Assembly (NCBI GenBank): GCA_965240325.2
Contig: OZ251242.1
Location: 930,001-994,000 of the forward strand
Length of the DNA stretch: 64,000 nt
Direction: 5' to 3'
Source of the DNA: Rebecca billardiae RCC1528
Taxonomy: Eukaryota > Haptophyta
Shown: piece after piece, positions 8,975-18,677 of the stretch
How positions within the stretch are numbered: position 1 is the stretch's first letter
How the letters are laid out: each line of letters opens with the position of its first letter
Made by a program: the position numbers and the translations under genes
The notes under the pieces: model-generated
Seen by the model: only the letters and a program-made list of their open reading frames with translations
What the model was told of the DNA's origin: nothing
Database searches by the model: none

Positions 8975-10495
8975 CTAGCCGTCCGTTTTGGCTCTCCCCT
9001 TCGGATCCCTGCCCGGCTTGTCGCTGCCGCACCTCGGACAATATTTGACATCCCTGCTGAATTTCCCCTGACAACGTGTGCATTTGTGTGCGAATTTGCA
9101 TTTACTGTATGAGCAGCCTCCCGGTTTGTTGAATAGGCGGCAGATCGGCCCGCCGTCTCCACCGCCCCCTGACTCGTGCGGGCCGCGGAAATTATGCTTC
9201 GTGATGGCCGTAGTCATTGCCTCAGAGTTGAAAGCATACTGCAGTTCGCCCATTAAGCCGGTCTCCCCCGCGTGCATCCGCACTAATTCGTCGTACGCCA
9301 CGGCTGTTTGTGGGTTGTGATTCCGAGACATAGACGCCACTCGCTCAAGGTGCTCGAGGGCTGCCTTGAGGATGGAGCCCATGTCCGCCTGGTGTTGGTT
9401 GCGAAGAAACCGAGAGTATGCTATGACAAAATCTTCGAGTGTGCGAATGCGCCGTGCCGCTCGCACGCTAAACTTCGTTTGCACTGATCCATCAGCCCCG
9501 TGTGTGATTTGTGCATCGTCCAGCATGTTTGCTGTCTGGGGCAGATAAGCCTGCAGAGCCACAATCGGGGCGATCGCTTGCCCTGTCAGTGCTTGCTGCA
9601 GCGAATTTTGGATGGCTAAATTCGACAATGGCCCCGGGCCAGCCAAGGGTCCTCCCATGCCCCCTAGCTGTGGTGGTATCGACTGTAGTAGCCCGGCTCC
9701 CCGGAGGCTATCCTCGCCCGCCCGAGAGCCAGATTGTGACTCGCCCTCGCTGCCGGCTAGTGTCCCTCTGCGACTCTTGCCGCCTCGATGCTTGGGCCTG
9801 CGCCGTCTCTTTTTCGTGACCGGAGTGACTTCGGTTTCCCGATCAGAAAGGAACTCGTCGTCTTCATACTCTCCCCTCGGAATGTCATCGTCCGTATCTT
9901 CGCCTAATTCGGAATCACTGCCTGAGTCATCACCATCTTGGTCGGGCTCTGGCGTGGCTGCCCTCTGTCGTTTATTCGACGGGGGCCCTTGCCTGAGTTG
10001 TCGACCTTCATCTGCCTGGCCTTTCCGTTTCTTGTCAGCACCGGCTGCACGGTTTGCAACCGGCGGGGTTGACTGTGCTGCCTTTGCACGACGGGCGTTG
10101 TTTTCCTGCGCGCGAGAACCACCCCGAGTCTCGGCCCTGGTGGCGCGCGGGCGGGCGGCAGCTCCTGCTCGCCCCGCCTGTGATCCTTTCCGCCCTCTCC
10201 TTGCGTTGGGATCTACTTCATAGTCAACGTCGTTCCTCGTTTGGGGGACGATATCCTCCACCTGGAGAGGTGGTTCAATCGTTCTGATCGCCCGACCCTC
10301 CTGGAAAGTAGTCACTTCCTGGTCATCGTCATCCTGATCATCCACCTCCGAATCGTTCTCCCCCCGGTGATCCGAATCGTTCTCCTCACGGATCGGTACC
10401 TTCTTCCTTGTTGATGGCCCGCGGCGCGCCGCCTGTTTAGGCGCGGCCCGGCCCCCTTGGTTACGCGTAGTTTTGGAAACAGAAGCTTTAGTCAT
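8975..10495 (-). CDS. DIRS-like Gag protein, copy B
   Basis: A 506-residue protein that appears identical to the copy A Gag: the one DNA difference found changes a Glu codon to a synonymous one near 10355. It starts at ATG 10495, has a charged disordered N-terminus, a helical centre and a C-terminal CCCH finger plus two CxxC pairs. Its stop codon TAG and the stop codon bounding the RT frame (8967-8969) lie in a near-palindromic CTAG-TGGA-CTAG stretch. Confidence 0.8.
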   Translation of the reverse strand: MTKASVSKTTRNQGGRAAPKQAARRGPSTRKKVPIREENDSDHRGENDSEVDDQDDDDQEVTTFQEGRAIRTIEPPLQVEDIVPQTRNDVDYEVDPNARRGRKGSQAGRAGAAARPRATRAETRGGSRAQENNARRAKAAQSTPPVANRAAGADKKRKGQADEGRQLRQGPPSNKRQRAATPEPDQDGDDSGSDSELGEDTDDDIPRGEYEDDEFLSDRETEVTPVTKKRRRRPKHRGGKSRRGTLAGSEGESQSGSRAGEDSLRGAGLLQSIPPQLGGMGGPLAGPGPLSNLAIQNSLQQALTGQAIAPIVALQAYLPQTANMLDDAQITHGADGSVQTKFSVRAARRIRTLEDFVIAYSRFLRNQHQADMGSILKAALEHLERVASMSRNHNPQTAVAYDELVRMHAGETGLMGELQYAFNSEAMTTAITKHNFRGPHESGGGGDGGPICRLFNKPGGCSYSKCKFAHKCTRCQGKFSRDVKYCPRCGSDKPGRDPKGRAKTDG

Positions 10496-10925
10496 ATTTG
10501 CCTTACGCAGGACCCCAGTCGGGGATAGTGCGGTCCGTTTGCTCCTACTGCTGCCGCTGACAGTAAGAGGGCTGTTCTTTTTTCAACGTGACAGCGAGTT
10601 CGCCACTCTCTCTGCTCCACGGCGACGTATTCAGGGGATTTATTACCCGCCCCCCTAACCCAGTATCGGCCGACTGCCACTGAGGGGTGCTCCACGGCTT
10701 GCACCCAGCGGGAATTGTTCCCCCGACAGGGACACAGACAGAAGATAAAGATGGGTCGCATCTGAATCGTCAGTCGGCGTCCCTACCGGGGGGTGGGTCT
10801 AAGTGAGTCGTGGGGGTTGGGCAAGCGGCGGTACCGCCCCCCTACACCCCGCGAGTCACCAGCACAGAGGCTGAACAGTGAACCGCTACTGGAGTGGCTT
10901 TTGATTGAATGTCAACAGCCTACTC

Positions 10926-11533
10926 TTTCATGTTTATTGAATGTCCAGCGCAGCCCTCTCAGCTCAGTTCATGATGTTTTGGCTCGGTAGTCGGTTGTAT
11001 CAGCGGTACTTGTCAACTCCAGAGGGAAAGACTTTGGGCCCACTACAGGCTTTCAAGACTCTCTACCCCGAGCAGATCGTTCCCCATACTGTATACCCTA
11101 TGCATCGATTGTTGATCGGCTGAGTAAATCAACTGGGCGGCGCTCGCGAGCAGTTCCGCAAACACAGTGTCGTCACTCAACCTCCACAGCCTGATGCAGG
11201 AGGCCCCACTACCTCGATCGTCACTGTAACGTGGGATTTAACATCGTCAACTCCAAGGAAAGCTTCTAAGCCTGCCAAACCCGTACTTGAGTGGCTTCCT
11301 TCCCACCCTGGGCTTGCTCTGTGCGTGCGTACACTCATCGTATGTGGTTCCACTGATGAGTGCGTCCGCTGCAAGGTCCAGTGTAGTTAGGCGCGCTGGG
11401 CGGAGCTCGCGAGCCACCGCAGACACAGCATCGTCACTCAACACGATTGTTCAACGCAGCTGTCGAGACTCTCGACCCGGAGGATACAATGTATGTCGCC
11501 CTCTATACAATGTCAATCTTAACCAAACCAACA
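10926..11533. other. Non-coding flank with an imperfect 50-bp direct repeat
   Basis: No gene was recognised. Two similar blocks of about 50 bp occur at 11132-11181 and 11396-11442 (shared GCTCGCGAGC and TCGTCACTCAAC segments), 263 bp apart. This stretch replaces the sequence that flanks copy A at the equivalent place. Confidence 0.5.
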
Positions 11534-12348
11534 AAAAGAGCTTTGATTCCTACTGTGCGGGGGGGAGCGACCCTGCTCTTCAGCCGGCATGCCGCCTTCA
11601 AGCCTCCCTCCCCAAGATACAGTAGGTGCCAGCCCCCTCCTTCGAAGCGCGACGCAAACACGTGCGCTTGGGTGGGCACGCGCACAGATGCGCCGGCGCA
11701 AGGCGCAACCCCGCGCCCGTCCACTCTCCGCGCCAGGGGCGCGGCGCAGGAGGTGCGCCCGGCCGCAAGACTTCGCCGCAGGACGAAATGGCTGCCACTC
11801 GGTGCGGCGACCGTCGATAGGTTGCCTCTGCCCGCTGCTCGGGGGCCGCACCCGGCCACGGTCCTCGTGCGGCGTGTGATCCTCGTGTGTCGCACGAGCC
11901 TCTGCCTTCGTGGGCTCCGCGTTTGGTCCCGGCTCCGCCTGTCCTCTCCCTTCTGCACTGGCGCGCGCGCGCGCGCGCGGCGGCGATGACTGATCGTACT
12001 TCACACTCTTCCTGTCGCGCGACAGTGTACCTCTGCATCATACGTATTGCCCGTACGGCTGCATCCAAGTACGTTTGTACGTCCTGGATGTTCCATTTGC
12101 CAGCTACCTCTCTCCGAGGCCTCACGCGTTCGGCTGCCTACTGGGCCCTTGGCTGCCAGCTACGATCCGAATGGTGTCTCTCCTTGCGCGCGCGCGCGAC
12201 GCGCGCGGCGCCGCCAACTCTGGTGAGAGCCTCCGCCTGGATCCTGCCTTACTGCCGGCCTCTACCGGCCGTCAATGGCCATGTTGCCAAGGGCCGCCGA
12301 CGGTTGGCCCGACTAAAGTTCTCGTTAGACACTGTGGTCTAAGAGGGG
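11534..12348. repeat. Dispersed repeat of about 810 bp, unit 2
   Basis: Second copy of 4098-4907, in the same orientation. It differs mainly by a 5-bp insertion near 11617. On the left it is bounded by unrelated DNA and on the right by a TA-rich stretch (12349-12356). Confidence 0.8.
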
Positions 12349-12615
12349 ATATATATAGTAGTAGCAGTCGCGGCGTAGCCCGGATTTCTAGCAGCGCGAG
12401 TTGATATATGTGACTCGCGTCGCCGTGTGATGATCACGCGATGCTGCCATCACTCGAGACTACTACAGTCGTACGACTCGCGCCGTAGTGCTGTCGAGTG
12501 TCGGCGTGATCCGGATCGGATGCCGACACCTGAGCCGTCGTCAGCGGGGCAGGCGGCACGGCCCATCCCCAGGATCCCCGAACCCAAGTAGAAGTCAACG
12601 CGCAGCCTGGGCAGC

Positions 12616-14169
12616 CTACCCGCTTGGCTGCCCGTCGCCACCGCTCAACAGCTCGCGGATCATGCCGATCGCGTCGCGCAGCACAGCGCGCTGGCCGGAG
12701 CGGTACACGGCAATGTGCACGCGCCGCGCATCGACCTCTGGCATCCCGTGCGCCGCGGAGCTGCCCTCGCCCTCAGCCGCGGCCTGTTTGCGGCTCAGCT
12801 TGAGCGTGCGCTTGTCGGCTGCCGCGGATGGCTTGAGCGTTGCGAGCTTACGCTGCAGCGCGCCGAGCAGGACGCACAGAGCGTCCTCGCTGATCGCCAC
12901 ATTGGCATCCTCCTCCTCGCCGCCCACGCCGGCATCGGCCGACGCGCCACCGTCGCCGGCCGCGGCCGGCGCGCTGACGCCCGCGGCTCCGGGCCCTGCC
13001 AAGTCGCCCATCGCGCGGAGGAGATGCGCGGGCACGCCACCGTGCTCTGCGCGGCGCACGTAGAACGTCTGCCGCACGATGCCAGGCGCCTGCTGCGCCG
13101 AGCCGCCGTCGCGGCCGTCGGCCGGCCGCTCGGCCGCGTCCGCTCCCGGCGGCGGGCGCGCGCTGAGCACGAGAGAAACAGCATCGCATTCTGGGGCGCG
13201 GACGCAGAAGCCGTACGACGCGAGGAGCTCCTCGTTGGGGCGCGCGCCGTAGTTGGAGCACACCTCCTCGCCCGCGCGCACGGATTCGTGCGCCACAAAG
13301 CGCACGGCCGCGCCGCCGCCCTCGCCGTCAGCACCGCCGGTCTCGGCGCTCGCTGCGCCATCGCCGCCGCCATCGCCGCCGCCGCCGCCCGCGTCCAGAA
13401 CGACCGCCCACTCGATCTGGCGGCCGTGCGCGTGGTTGAGCAGGTCGAGCAGGGGCAGCAGCAGCCCCGGCGCCGCGCCCGGCGCGCACTCCGCCCGCCG
13501 CCCCGCCGAAGGCTCCGCGAGGCTCGCCGAGTGCGCGCGAGAGAGGTACATGCCGCGCGCCCAGACAAGTTCATCCTCGCTCGCGCACGCGCGGGGCACG
13601 GCGCCCGCGGCCACGAGCTGCGCGACCGGGCCGGCGGCGAGCCCGCACGCCTCGGCGCGGGCCTGGCGCACGGCGACGCCGACGGGTGTCCCGTCGAGCT
13701 CGGCGCGCAGCTCCTCGGGCCAGCCGCACGGCTCGGGCGACGCGCGGGGCAGCGCGGCAAGATACGGGTGGCACGGGTGCGCAGCGTCCTCGCGGCCGGC
13801 GATCAGGAAGAGCCAGAGCAGGAGCTCGTCGGTGAGCGCGTCGGCGATGCCGACGCGCTCCGCGGCCGCGGTCACCCGCGCGCCGAACTCGCTCGCGCGC
13901 GCCGACGCCGCCGTGATCACGCACGTGAGCGGCACGGACGCGAGCACCGCGCCAGGGCCAAAGTCGCGAGTCGCAAACACGCCCACGCCGCCGTGCCCGT
14001 CGCTCGCGACGCGCAGGCCGTCGAGGTGGGCACCCTCGCCGCGCAGCCAGGAGATCATGCGGTCGGTCAGCGCGAGCGCGTCCCCGGCGGGCCCGTCGCT
14101 GGCCGTGCGCGGCCGCTTCGCGCGGCTGCTGGCATCAGCGTCGTCGTAGTTCGCGGCATTGGACGCCAT
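12616..14169 (-). CDS. SET-domain protein methyltransferase (Rubisco LSMT/SETD3-SETD4 class)
   Basis: A 517-residue, apparently intronless protein from ATG 14169, which has A at -3 and G at +4. The frame continues upstream without another ATG. The SET domain opens with GGVGVFATRDFGPGAVLASVP (about 60-80). After a long insert comes the core DLLNHAHGRQIEW, then VRAGEEVCSNYG and NEELLASYGF, which match the cofactor-binding and catalytic Tyr motifs of the split-SET LSMT/SETD family. The C-terminal part (about 360-510) fits the Rubisco-LSMT substrate-binding region, interrupted by Ala/Gly-rich linkers. Family members transfer methyl groups from S-adenosylmethionine to Lys or His of proteins such as Rubisco, histones or actin. 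The substrate here cannot be told from sequence. Confidence 0.85.
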   Translation of the reverse strand: MASNAANYDDADASSRAKRPRTASDGPAGDALALTDRMISWLRGEGAHLDGLRVASDGHGGVGVFATRDFGPGAVLASVPLTCVITAASARASEFGARVTAAAERVGIADALTDELLLWLFLIAGREDAAHPCHPYLAALPRASPEPCGWPEELRAELDGTPVGVAVRQARAEACGLAAGPVAQLVAAGAVPRACASEDELVWARGMYLSRAHSASLAEPSAGRRAECAPGAAPGLLLPLLDLLNHAHGRQIEWAVVLDAGGGGGDGGGDGAASAETGGADGEGGGAAVRFVAHESVRAGEEVCSNYGARPNEELLASYGFCVRAPECDAVSLVLSARPPPGADAAERPADGRDGGSAQQAPGIVRQTFYVRRAEHGGVPAHLLRAMGDLAGPGAAGVSAPAAAGDGGASADAGVGGEEEDANVAISEDALCVLLGALQRKLATLKPSAAADKRTLKLSRKQAAAEGEGSSAAHGMPEVDARRVHIAVYRSGQRAVLRDAIGMIRELLSGGDGQPSG

Positions 14170-14804
14170 CGTTCCGACGACGAGGTCCGTGAACACCTTA
14201 TCTCGCCTGCCTGAGCTGTGTGCGTCTCTTAAGGTGTGATGGAGGGTAGCTGGGAGCTCAGATCAGATCAGCTGCGAGCGCAGCGAGCAGCATAAAGGTG
14301 GGTGGCGACGACGAAAAATGATGAATAATGATATATAAAAATGTTTATTGGCGCTTGTTGACGACTCGTCATGCGTGCGCGCACGCCGTCTTATAGGCAT
14401 CAGTTGGAAGTGCTGTCCACACAGGTCCGTGTCTGACGAGGTCACTGCTATTGTGTAATACTAATAGTGCAGAAATCTCTGAATGCGAGAGTATGTCGTC
14501 ATCAGCGCTGACATCCGGAGGTGTGTGTTATGTGACAGTGTGTACACATTATTCACATATTCAGACGCGCCGTGGCGGCGTCCCGCCGTCCGCGTACGCG
14601 GTTTTATCGCGCGGGAACCGCTGCACTGACGGGTCTGACGCCAGGCACTGCTACTGTGGAGTATGAAATCTTAATGCGAGAGTATATCGTCAGCGCTGAC
14701 ATCAGCATATTGAGGTGTGCGTACACATATTCAGACGTGGCGCACTCGCATCAGTGATCAGACGTCATCAGCGCCCAGCATCCGATCAGGTTGACCCTGT
14801 CGTC
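14170..14804. other. Intergenic DNA with an imperfect 90-bp direct repeat
   Basis: This is the region upstream of the SET gene. Blocks 14487-14577 and 14676-14755 are imperfect direct copies sharing GAGAGTAT, CAGCGCTGACATC, GTACACAT and ATATTCAGACG. The stretch 14310-14350 is TA-rich compared with its surroundings. No convincing coding sequence was seen. Confidence 0.5.
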
Positions 14805-15131
14805 TCAGTCGTACTGCATGCCGGTCTCAAGCGCAAGGATCGCTCCCGTCTGTGCCTCGGCCGCCCACGGCGCGTACAGTTTGGTGCGCAGGCAGTCGAC
14901 CTCCTCCGGTGCGAAGGTGCGCTGGCTGTGGCGGTCGCCCAGGCACATCATGCCCGTGGATGAGACGCCTGCGATGGCGTGCGGCACGCTGCCGGGGTGG
15001 CTCGAGCTGCCCGCTGGCTCGGCAGCTGCTGTGTCGGCAGTCACGGAAGAGGTCGCGTCAGCGTGCGAGCAGCTGCCTGCCGCGCTAGGCGCGACATCGT
15101 GCTGCTCGTGCATATCGAGACTCGCGTACAC
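14805..15131 (-). CDS. Small hypothetical ORF
   Basis: A 108-codon frame with ATG. Composition is less Arg/Ala-biased than the surrounding spurious frames, with a segment reading TFAPEEVDCLRTKLYAPWAA. No family is recognised, no neighbouring exon was found, and it could be chance. Confidence 0.2.
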   Translation of the reverse strand: MYASLDMHEQHDVAPSAAGSCSHADATSSVTADTAAAEPAGSSSHPGSVPHAIAGVSSTGMMCLGDRHSQRTFAPEEVDCLRTKLYAPWAAEAQTGAILALETGMQYD

Positions 15132-15437
15132 CTCCGTGGCGATCGCGGCGCCGCCATCGTCGCCAGCTGACTAGTTTCGTCGTAACGCAAGTACGCAACG
15201 AGCTTCGCGCACATTCACCCCGAAACCCAACCCGCAATCACGGATCCACCGCGTGCTCACCACTGCCACGGATCCACCGCGTGCCACCAATAATTTGGTG
15301 AACGAGGCGCGGCACTGCGCCCACGCATGCGTGCGTGCTGCTCGGCCCGGATGATGCTTGCTGTGCGTGCCCATGCGACGGACCTGTGTGCCATGCACCG
15401 CGCTGGCATTGTTGCCACGTCCCACCGCACCGTCGCC

Positions 15438-15780
15438 GCTCGTGTTGCCACTGCTGGTGCTGCCTCTTCTGTCTCTGCCTCTTCTGTCTTCGTGCCACCG
15501 CTCGACCCCTGCCATGCACGTGCGAGGCTGTTGCCCGTGTGAGAGAGGTGCTCGGCCGTGTGTTTGGGGCAGTTTCTGCTGTGCTTGCGAACCTGCTGGT
15601 CAGAACGCTCGTGTTGCCATTGCTCGTGCTGCCTCTTCTGTCTTCGTGTGCCGCTCGACCGCTGCCGAGCACGTGCGACGCTGTGGCTCGTGTGAGAGAG
15701 GTGCTCACCTGTGTGTTTGGGGCAGTCTCTGCTGTGCTTGCCAACCTTTTCTGCTGTGCTTGCCAACCTGCTGCTCAGAA
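15438..15780. repeat. Imperfect tandem duplication, unit about 170 bp
   Basis: Units start at about 15438 and 15607. Each runs from GCTCGTGTTGCCA through a GCTGCCTCTTCTGTCT stretch and a GTGTGAGAGAGGTGCTC stretch to GGGGCAGTNTCTGCTGTGC. Part of the end (CTGCTGTGCTTGCCAACCT) is repeated once more in the second unit. Frames across it are repetitive and not convincing genes. Confidence 0.7.
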
Positions 15781-15902
15781 CAGATCCGACGATGACGATT
15801 GCCTGTGCCGCCGTGTTAGCAAACTCCCAGGCCAGCCCACCACTGGCAGGCCTTGGGTCGGCTCTTCCTCCGCTGCGGGCACATCTCTTTCTCCATGGAT
15901 AC

Positions 15903-15921
15903 CGGACTTTATAAGTCCGGG
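15903..15921. other. Small hairpin upstream of the fold-back element
   Basis: CCGGACTT and AAGTCCGG arms separated by a few A/T bases. It lies 80 bp outside the fold-back element and has no assigned role. Confidence 0.4.
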
Positions 15922-16032
15922 CTCTATGGGGAGCTGAGCAATCTGCCGAGCGGAGCAAGAGCTGATATAAAAAACAGCGTATTCTGAGTAAACTGTAGGC
16001 GGCGCCGGCCGGCAGCGCTAAATCAGCCCGGG

Positions 16033-16088
16033 GCTTATCTCGGCCCGGGCCGATTTAAGCGCTTAAATCGGCCCGGGCTGAGATAAGC
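16033..16088. repeat. 56-bp near-perfect palindrome in left arm
   Basis: The core 16044-16077 (34 bp, centred between 16060 and 16061) is a perfect palindrome. The outer arms GCTTATCTC(A/G)G / CTGAGATAAGC add 11 bp on each side with one mismatch. Confidence 0.9.
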
Positions 16089-17179
16089 TCCGCGCGAGCT
16101 TATTTATCTCAGCGCACGTCGCGCGGTGCGGCCCGCCCGCTCCATGGCTGCACGCGCTGCTGTGTCTTCGGTGGCCACAGGGTGAAGTGTGCTGAGTCTA
16201 GTGGCGGGCGCCCAGCTCCACCCACCCCCTTCTCCCTGGCCCGCCCCGCCTGCCCTCACCCGCATCGGATGCCTTCCTCGCGCATGCAACTCCACGGCGG
16301 CAACTCGGCTTGTGGACTTGCTGCCCGCATGAGAAGCATGCAGCCAACACCATGGACGCACCATCGACGTTCGCCAGTTGACCATGTCCGCGCGTAGTCG
16401 CACGCGGGTGAACACGGCCCGTGCGCTACAGTCGGTTGTGTGCTGTTGCCATTGCACGTTGTTCAAAATGTGCTGAACGTTGCCACCGCGGCCGCCGCGC
16501 GCGGGCGTACCGGTGCCAGCGGCACAGGCATGGGCACCGGCGCAGCTCCATGGACGATCATGGCGCTGCGGCTAGTGGGCGCGCCGACGCCGGCACGCCC
16601 GCAGCTGTCGGCGCGCACGGCGAGCACGCCAAGCTCGCAGCGCGTGCCGCGGCTCAGGGGCTGGTGCGCACGGACAGCAAGCTAAGGTTGCGGTGTGCGC
16701 CGCGGTCCGCACGCACGCAGCGGCCGCCGCATGCGCCACGCGCGCGGTGGCCGCCGCGCGGGCCGCGGTTGCCGCGCGCGCCGTGGCTGCCGCGCGCGCC
16801 GCGGCGGACCAGCGCGCCGCGGCCGTGCGCGACGACCGAAGGCTAGTCTGTGGCGGATAGCCAGCGAGCGCGCCGCCGCGGCCAGTGAGCGCGCAGCGGC
16901 CGGCGAGCACGCTCAGCCTCATCGCGCAACTGTCACGTGTTGGCGCCAGGCTTGATGGGCACCTGCGGCGTTGGGCCAATGGGCATCTGTGGCCCGTGCG
17001 GTGCGCGCTCGCCGGTTGCGGTGGCGCGCTCGCCAATACCTACGCATGCTGGCGCGGCCTGCTCACCGGTCGCGGTGGCGCAAGCCCCGGCTGCACCATC
17101 CATCCGCGCCGGTTGCGGCGCGCTCACTAGCCGCAGCGGCAAGCTCGCTATCCGCCACAGACTCGCCTTCGGTCGCCGT

Positions 17180-17560
17180 GCGCGGGGCGGTCGCGGCGCG
17201 TTGGTCAGCCTCGGCGCGCTCGCCGGCCGCGGCGCGCGCGGCAGCCGCGGCGCGCGCAGCAGCCACGGCGCGCTCGCCGGCCGGGCGCGACGGCCGAGTT
17301 ACGCTGTCTGCCGCCGTGGCGCGCTTACCGGCCGCAGCGCGCGTGGCAGCCGCGGCGCAATCGCCAGCCGCGCGGCGCGCGGCAGCCGCGGCGCGCTCAC
17401 CGGCCGGGCGCGCGCAGCAGCCGCGGCGCACTCGCCGGCCGCGGCGCGCTCGCCGGCCGGGCGCGCTCAGCAGCCGCGGCGCGCTCGCCGGCCGCGGCGC
17501 GCTCGCCGGCCGCGGCGCGCTCGCCGGCTGCGGCGCGCAAGACGGCTGCGGCGCGCGCGG
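17180..17560. repeat. Tandem GC-rich subrepeats in right arm of the fold-back element
   Basis: Degenerate short units built on GCGCGCTCGCCGGCCGCG repeat across this block. Recombination or slippage within them explains why the right arm is longer than the left. Confidence 0.7.
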
Positions 17561-18347
17561 CGGCCGTTGTGTGCACGCGGACCACGGTGCGCGCGGTGAC
17601 CTTGGCGTGCTCGCCAAGCGCGCCGAAAGCTGCGAGCGCGACGGCGCCGGTGAGCCCACCAGCTGCGGCGCCACGACCGTCGACAGTGTATTACTCTGCC
17701 GAAGCGCCTGCCACACTTGAGACGCAGCGAGCCGCACACCACAGCTGTCAGCCGATGGTCCAAGCTCGGTCGTGAACCGGCAGCCGCCGCGCAGAGTAGT
17801 GCGCCGCGCGAAGGGACCGTTTCGATCTGACGGGATCGCGATGATTGGCTGATCCAGCGTCGAGCGTGACCGGCAAGTATGCCAAGCTGGGCAAGCACAT
17901 GCCGCAACGCGCGAACGGTACAAGGGCAACGTGGTACAAGGGCAACGGCACACGGCAGACAGGTGCACGTGGGCCGTGGCCACATGCGTGCGATTACACA
18001 TGACACACATGTACAGCACACGACGTACAAGTACCCGCGACCGTCGATGGTGGAATCGATGGTGGAACAATGGCGTTGGCTGAGGCCGTTGCATGCGCGA
18101 GGAAGGCATCCGATGCAGGCGAGGGCAGGCGGGGCGGGCCAGGGAGAAGGGGGTGGGTGGAGCTGGGCCCGCCACTAGACTCAGCACACTTCACCCTGTG
18201 GCCACCGAAGACACAGCAGCGCGTGCAGCCATGGAGCGGGCGGGCCGCACCGCGCGACGTGCGCTCCGAGTCCACGGCGGCCGAGTCGCGAGCCGCTGGG
18301 CTGAGATAAGCGCTTATCTCAGCCCGGGCTGAGATAAGCTCGCGCGG

Positions 18348-18405
18348 AGCTTATCTCAGCCCGGGCCGATTTAAGCGCTTAAATCGGCCCGGGCTGAGAT
18401 AAGCT
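18348..18405. repeat. 58-bp perfect palindrome in right arm
   Basis: Centred between 18376 and 18377. It reads AGCTTATCTCAGCCCGGG... and its exact reverse complement. A second perfect palindrome of 24 bp (GCTGAGATAAGC and complement) lies at 18299-18322. Together with 16033-16088 these form the palindromic ends of the element. Confidence 0.9.
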
Positions 18406-18451
18406 TAAATCGGCCCGGGCTGATTTAGCGCTGCCGGGCGCCGGCGGCGGC

Positions 18452-18677
18452 AGCACCGGAGTTCTTCATCGGACTTCGATCGTCACTTGCTTTGACACTC
18501 ACCATGACTACGGACACTACTATATCTAACTACGCTTCGAACCGTTGTCGTCTACCGAGTCCGCGGTGGACTCAACCGGTGTCGCCTGTCGGTGGCCGGC
18601 TCGTCATACTGTTGTAGCACCTGTCTGTCTACATCGCAACCCTTCATCACTGTGAACCGTCAGGTCGCGCCGCGCGT
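18452..18677. other. 3' flank of the Agenet gene
   Basis: Between the fold-back element and the stop codon of the Agenet-like gene. It is less GC-biased than its surroundings and probably includes the 3' untranslated region. No further feature was seen. Confidence 0.3.

Larger units (their letters stand above)
5099..10925 (-). mobile_element. DIRS-like tyrosine-recombinase retrotransposon, copy B
   Basis: In the sense direction the element reads Gag (10495-8975), RT (8966-7653), RNase H (7776-7066) and tyrosine recombinase (7081-6032). The order Gag-RT-RH-YR defines the DIRS order, and there is no DDE integrase. The 5' boundary is set where identity to copy A stops (10925). The 3' boundary is uncertain and is placed here to include the 347-bp repeat. 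No copy of that repeat follows 10925, so copy B appears to lack its 5' arm. A shortened CG tract separates the RT and RNase H frames, which may make this copy defective. Confidence 0.8.
15999..18451. mobile_element. Fold-back type element with long inverted arms
   Basis: The left arm (about 15999-16930) and right arm (about 18451-17100) are inverted copies. The outer ends match over the first 30 bp (GGCAGCGCTAAATCAGCCCGG). An inner block carries the same GC-rich sequence, with the two copies at 16103-16290 and 18090-18270. The two sides of the centre also match inversely (16800-16915 and 17110-17215, around a shared TCTGTGGCGGATAG). The unpaired middle is about 17000. The right arm is longer because of expanded GGCGCGCTCGCC-type subrepeats (17180-17560). 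No transposase frame is recognisable. The Ala/Arg-rich frames are by-products of the repeats. This looks like a non-autonomous fold-back transposon. No target duplication was identified. Confidence 0.7.

Noticed and set aside
12715-14214. Plus-strand 499-codon frame opposite the SET gene
   Set aside because: Arg/Ala/Gly-only composition, and the opposite strand encodes a convincing SET domain.
16937-18187. Long Ala/Arg-rich frames in 16.9-18.2 kb on both strands
   Set aside because: They arise from the palindromic GC-rich subrepeats of the fold-back element. All frames are open alike.
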